Assembly (NCBI RefSeq): GCF_012927325.1
Contig: NZ_JABBGI010000015.1
Location: 62,001-126,000 of the forward strand
Length of the DNA: 64,000 nucleotides
Source of the DNA: Chryseobacterium antibioticum
GTDB lineage: Bacteria > Bacteroidota > Bacteroidia > Flavobacteriales > Weeksellaceae
Reading direction: 5' to 3'
Part shown: positions 60,815 through 64,000 of the stretch, in pieces
Layout: every line of letters begins with the position of its first letter
Numbering within the stretch: the first letter of the stretch is position 1
Made by a program: the position numbers and the translations under genes
Notes under the pieces: generated by a model
The model's database searches: none
The model's input: only the letters and a program-made list of their open reading frames with translations
Told to the model about the DNA's origin: nothing

Positions 60815-61570
60815 TTATTTTGGAGAAAAAACTTCTTTGGCAAAGTCTCCATTCGCTTGCGGGATATCAATAACGATATTTCCATTTTCAAAATATCCAA
60901 TGGTATAAGTTCCGTCTGCCAGTTTGACTCTGAAGACCTCTTTCTTGGAAGACGTTTTAAAAACAGCGAATGGCACAGAACTACCGTTGTCTGCAAGGAT
61001 AAACTGATTGGTATCAACCTGTATCTTCTGAAGATTCAGCTTACCATTTGTATATTTTCCAGATTTACTTTCTGAAACAGATGAAGATGAAGGTTCCTCA
61101 TTCTTTTTGACAGGCTGAGTATTGGAGTTTTCAGCTTTTGTAACTGGAAGATTTTCTACAGGTTTTGAAGCTGGAAGTGAAACCAGAGACAATTTAAGAG
61201 CATCCTGATAGCCTTCTTTATATTCTTTAAGATTTGAATTTCCTTTTGATGAAAATACCACTTTCCCATTGCAATCCTTGAATTCCAGTTCTATTTTGTT
61301 TCTTAGAAAGCTACTTTTATTGCTTATATTACTTACTGCAAAGCTGCAAGAATTAGTTTCAATCTCTGACGGCCACTGGTCTTTACCTTCCTGGATAACT
61401 ACATATCCTTTTGACTTCAGAGCTTTTGCCAAAGAATTGTCAAGATCATAAGACTCCTTTTCAAAATCTTTAAATGTCTGAGGAATGGAAATATATTTAT
61501 AATCTGAAACCTTTTGCCCGAAAACAAATGTTGAACAAACCGTCAATATAATTATCGAAATCTTTTTCAT
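60815..61570 (-). CDS. Secreted hypothetical protein with Ser/Asn-rich linker
   Basis: 251 residues, signal peptide cut near 'FVFGQ'. Two beta domains: residues ~20-130 ('YKYISIPQTFKDFEKESYDL', 'IELEFKDCNGKVVFSSKGNS') and ~170-251 ('LQKIQVDTNQFILADNGSSV', 'VKLADGTYTIGYFENGNIVI'), joined by a Pro/Ser/Lys-rich linker with tandem Ser. Similar to other Chryseobacterium secreted proteins of unknown role. 32 bases separate it from the frameshifted gene upstream. Confidence 0.6.
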   Translation of the reverse strand: MKKISIIILTVCSTFVFGQKVSDYKYISIPQTFKDFEKESYDLDNSLAKALKSKGYVVIQEGKDQWPSEIETNSCSFAVSNISNKSSFLRNKIELEFKDCNGKVVFSSKGNSNLKEYKEGYQDALKLSLVSLPASKPVENLPVTKAENSNTQPVKKNEEPSSSSVSESKSGKYTNGKLNLQKIQVDTNQFILADNGSSVPFAVFKTSSKKEVFRVKLADGTYTIGYFENGNIVIDIPQANGDFAKEVFSPK

Positions 61571-61602
61571 TTTTTACTATTGTCTATGTTATTGTGGAAC
61601 AA

Positions 61603-62255
61603 TTATTTTTTCATTGCTTCATCAAAATTCTTTTTAAGTCTGCTTTCAAAATTTTTTATAAAATCATTTTCAACATCATTACTATCTACCAGTTTTTTTG
61701 ATTCTTCATCTACGACTTTCCACTCTACATTTCTTTTGTAATATTCTTTATGTAATGAATCTTCTCCTGATAAAAAGACGGGCAATAATTTATCTCTTTA
61801 ATATTATAATAAGCTAAAATCATTCTATTAATATAATAAATTGTTTTCTTTTTTCTTTCTTGGGTAAGAATTCCAAAATCAAATTTTAATCTATAGAGAT
61901 TTTCATAAGGTGAATATTGAGTAAAAAAAGGATTTCTATAAAGGATAATTATCTTTTCAATATTATTTTTCTCGCAAAAATCTTTTAAATATTCTTTTTG
62001 CTTCTTATCTGATAATAAGCTATTATTTTCTAAAATCTTAAAATCAAAATCATTTAAAGTTATAGTTTGTGCAGTGAGCTTTTTTATAAAATCCGAAGCA
62101 TTATAATTTAATACTTCTGTAAACTTTACTCCTACTTTATCTCCAACTTCAGCATGAATATGCTTCAATTTAGTACTAATATTACTTACAAAGCCTGTTT
62201 GACAAAAAATGCTCGTTTTAAAAAAAATTAAAAAAAGTAATACAATCTTTCTCAT
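61603..62255 (-). pseudogene. Frameshifted AT-rich secreted protein gene
   Basis: Two overlapping minus-strand frames appear to be one gene of ~215 residues broken near 61790. The first (from ATG 62255) encodes a signal peptide 'VLLFLIFFKTSIFCQ' and a body up to '...AYYNIKEINYC', then runs on to an early stop at 61725. The second frame, entered by shifting one base around 'gataaattattg', continues smoothly as 'LLPVFLSGEDSLHKEYYKRN' and 'NDFIKNFESRLKKNFDEAMK' to 61603. The whole is clearly more AT-rich than its neighbours. Function unknown. Confidence 0.6.
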
Positions 62256-62276
62256 TATGAACAAATTACTTTAAAG

Positions 62277-63359
62277 TTAATCATTTCTGAATTGCCCCAT
62301 ATCCAGTTTAAGAGAGAAAAAATTAGAATAGAAATTAGATCCTCCGATTCCTGAATTCGTGATCGCATAATCTAATGTCAGTCCTCTGTATTTAATTCCT
62401 ATACCGGCACTTGGCTGAAAAGAAACTTTTCTCTTAAGGTCCTCAATATCTGTAATAGACTGGAATCTGTTGACCCCAAGTCTTACAAAGATCATTTTCT
62501 GATATCCAAGTTCAGCACCAGCATATGGCGTTAAACTTGCGAAATCAGTAGAAACCAAAGCCGCTGTTTTAGCAAAATCCACATTGATCCCCGCTTCCGG
62601 TAATACATAAAGACTGCTGTTAATATTGAATACTTTACTTGCCCCCACATTCAGTTTAGGCATGGTGAGTTCCATTTTATCTTTTGGTGCAGGGTTAAAT
62701 TCTTCACCATTAACGACTGTTGAAAGCTCTTTTTGGTTGATGCTCCAAAAGTTGACCGTAGTAGTCGCATCACGTAGCATACCTCCGAATTTCCAACCGT
62801 TGTCAGCTTTATAGATGGCTCCAATGTCAAAACCGAAACCATAGCCGCTGGCAAATTTCCCTACATTTCTGTAAACAATTTTAGCGTTCACCCCTACATC
62901 CAGTTTGGTATTTCCGGCAGGATGAAAGGCATAGGAAAGGATCGCTGCATAGTCTGACTGGGAAAATTTAGTGATTTTATCATAGTCAATATTTCCTTCA
63001 GCATCAATCATCTGAGTTGTGTTCAGGATATTATCTACCCCTAATCGTACTATCGAAACTCCGAATACGCCTTCCTCCAATACTTTTGCGTAGGCCAGAT
63101 AATCATATTTCGCAATAGATTCAAAATATTCTGCGTGCATTGCTGCTCCCTGCCAGTCTCTTTCAATAGCCATTAAGCCGGCCGGGTTCCACATCGGGGA
63201 ATACACATCGTCCTGGTTGGATACCACGGCACCTCCCATAGCGAGACCTCTGGCTCCAGCTCCGATATTTAAAAATTCATTGGAGTATTTTCTTATGATC
63301 TGAGATTGAGACAGCCCAAACAGCAGTGAAAATGCAATTAAAAAATATTTCTTCATCAT
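62277..63359 (-). CDS. PorV/PorQ-family outer-membrane protein
   Basis: 360 residues. Signal peptide, then 'NEFLNIGAGARGLAMGGAVV' and 'PMWNPAGLM', the opening motif of PorV/PorQ (FadL-like barrel) proteins, followed by a ~14-strand pattern ending in an aromatic-charged C-terminus. PorV escorts T9SS cargo to the attachment complex; PorQ belongs to the same complex. Start could be 63356. 20 bases separate it from the frameshifted gene. Confidence 0.88.
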   Translation of the reverse strand: MMKKYFLIAFSLLFGLSQSQIIRKYSNEFLNIGAGARGLAMGGAVVSNQDDVYSPMWNPAGLMAIERDWQGAAMHAEYFESIAKYDYLAYAKVLEEGVFGVSIVRLGVDNILNTTQMIDAEGNIDYDKITKFSQSDYAAILSYAFHPAGNTKLDVGVNAKIVYRNVGKFASGYGFGFDIGAIYKADNGWKFGGMLRDATTTVNFWSINQKELSTVVNGEEFNPAPKDKMELTMPKLNVGASKVFNINSSLYVLPEAGINVDFAKTAALVSTDFASLTPYAGAELGYQKMIFVRLGVNRFQSITDIEDLKRKVSFQPSAGIGIKYRGLTLDYAITNSGIGGSNFYSNFFSLKLDMGQFRND

Positions 63360-63372
63360 ATAAATTTGATGC

Positions 63373-64000
63373 TTAGTTAAAGTTTTTTTGTTTTTTTGTT
63401 TTTCTGGATTTCATCAATCCATTCACAATGATAGCCAGTATCATAACACCTGAAGCGGCATAAAATATCGGGCTCATCTCTTCTGATTCCCCAAAGATAA
63501 AAAAAGCTAGTATAATTCCGTAGACAGGTTCTAAATTAACTGTTAAAATTAGGGTAAAAGGCGAAATATATTTCATCAGGTTCACCGATTCCAGCATTGG
63601 AAAAGCTGTAAAAACACTTGCCAACAAGCATATTAACGCCAGATCTCTGTAGTTTATTTCATCCATCTGAAAAATTTGTCCTGTAATCATATAAAATATC
63701 GACAGAACCAGCCATCCGCAGAAAATTTCATAAAATATAATATTTCCGGAACTCGTTTTCCCAAACATTTTGCCGTTAAAAACAGAGAAAATAGTCCCAA
63801 ACACAGCACAAAGTATCCCATAAATTATACCTTCCTTAAAATGAAACTCCGTTTTAAAGATCATTAATATACAGGCAACAATCACCACACCCATGACGAC
63901 TTCTGATATATCGATCTTCCTTTTAAAAATAATTGGCTCTAAAATGGATGCAAATAAGGTAGAAAGAGACAGGCAGCTTAATGCTATTGAAACATTCGAA
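63373..64000 (-). CDS. EamA-type DMT transporter, 5' truncated by window edge
   Basis: Open to the window edge on the minus strand (last in-frame codon 63997-63999), so at least 208 residues, the C-terminal two thirds of a ten-helix DMT carrier. Seen: 'LACILMIFKTEFHFKEGIIY' region, five further hydrophobic helices, and the second EamA repeat 'SPFTLILTVNLEPVYGIILA' with a conserved Glu. Exports amino acids or metabolites; substrate unknown. It precedes porV-like by 13 bases, so may share a transcript. Confidence 0.85.
   Translation of the reverse strand, partial: SNVSIALSCLSLSTLFASILEPIIFKRKIDISEVVMGVVIVACILMIFKTEFHFKEGIIYGILCAVFGTIFSVFNGKMFGKTSSGNIIFYEIFCGWLVLSIFYMITGQIFQMDEINYRDLALICLLASVFTAFPMLESVNLMKYISPFTLILTVNLEPVYGIILAFFIFGESEEMSPIFYAASGVMILAIIVNGLMKSRKTKKQKNFN

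Noticed and set aside
1..64000. tRNA, rRNA or CRISPR arrays
   Set aside because: Reading the intergenic regions I found no cloverleaf-like sequence with CCA end, no rRNA stretches, and no regularly spaced repeats.

Overview
The window is a stretch of core chromosome from a flavobacterium, most likely Chryseobacterium or a close relative in the Weeksellaceae. The reasons are low GC, promoters with the Bacteroidota -7 box TAnnTTTG at many gene starts, type IX secretion genes (a PorP/SprF-like protein, a PorV/PorQ-like protein, and a cargo protein with a C-terminal sorting domain), DUF5606 next to def and mazG, and secreted proteins with the 'TPTPQSTLHVNG' signature. I see no rRNA, tRNA, CRISPR array, prophage or intact insertion sequence.

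Layout. 1-4021: end of nuoN (complex I), a small membrane protein and a large GAF-domain protein. 4122-9985: an operon of an HD phosphohydrolase fused to a Pycsar-effector-type membrane domain followed by a bestrophin-like channel, divergent from a 1237-residue fusion of metallophosphoesterase, atypical-kinase-like region and outer-membrane barrel. This is the most unusual part of the window. 10270-16980: secreted proteins, FUSC transporter, mazG, DUF5606, def, ruvX, a SixA-like phosphatase and a lipoprotein archaemetzincin. 16981-17469: palindromic repeats interrupted by a decayed insertion sequence with a target duplication. 17470-24854: serine hydrolase, YfcE-like phosphoesterase, Smr protein, DUF3822-rsmD, HxlR regulator/nitroreductase pair, murI, hemW. 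24906-31835: PorP/SprF, rluD, PASTA protein, ddl, coaD, TRIC channel, folA. 31910-39916: LemA-TPM-TPM operon, KefF/KefC-like pair, GIN-domain lipoprotein, M3 peptidase, YchJ. 39953-46161: SlyD-like isomerase, VF530 protein, LytS/LytTR two-component pair beside an intradiol-dioxygenase-like lipoprotein, pirin-like protein, luciferase-like oxidoreductase. 46270-57814: TIKI/GumN-fold protein, DPP-IV-like peptidase, YceI, YgiD, subtilase lipoprotein, acetyltransferase, hutH, uvrC. 57863-64000: T9SS cargo with ELWxxDGT repeats, unknown secreted proteins (one frameshifted and AT-rich), PorV/PorQ-like protein and the 3' part of an EamA transporter.

How the genes work together. Most are housekeeping: translation and RNA modification (def, rsmD, rluD), cofactor supply (coaD, folA, hemW), wall synthesis (murI, ddl, PASTA protein), repair (uvrC, ruvX, mazG), and cell-surface or secretion functions. 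Genes form short operons separated by strong hairpin terminators, many of them shared by converging genes. Several intergenic spacers hold imperfect palindromes or REP-like repeats. Start codons were often moved downstream of the longest open frame because a -7 box or a signal peptide shows where the gene really begins; murI, the LytS-like kinase and the GAF protein appear to start with TTG.
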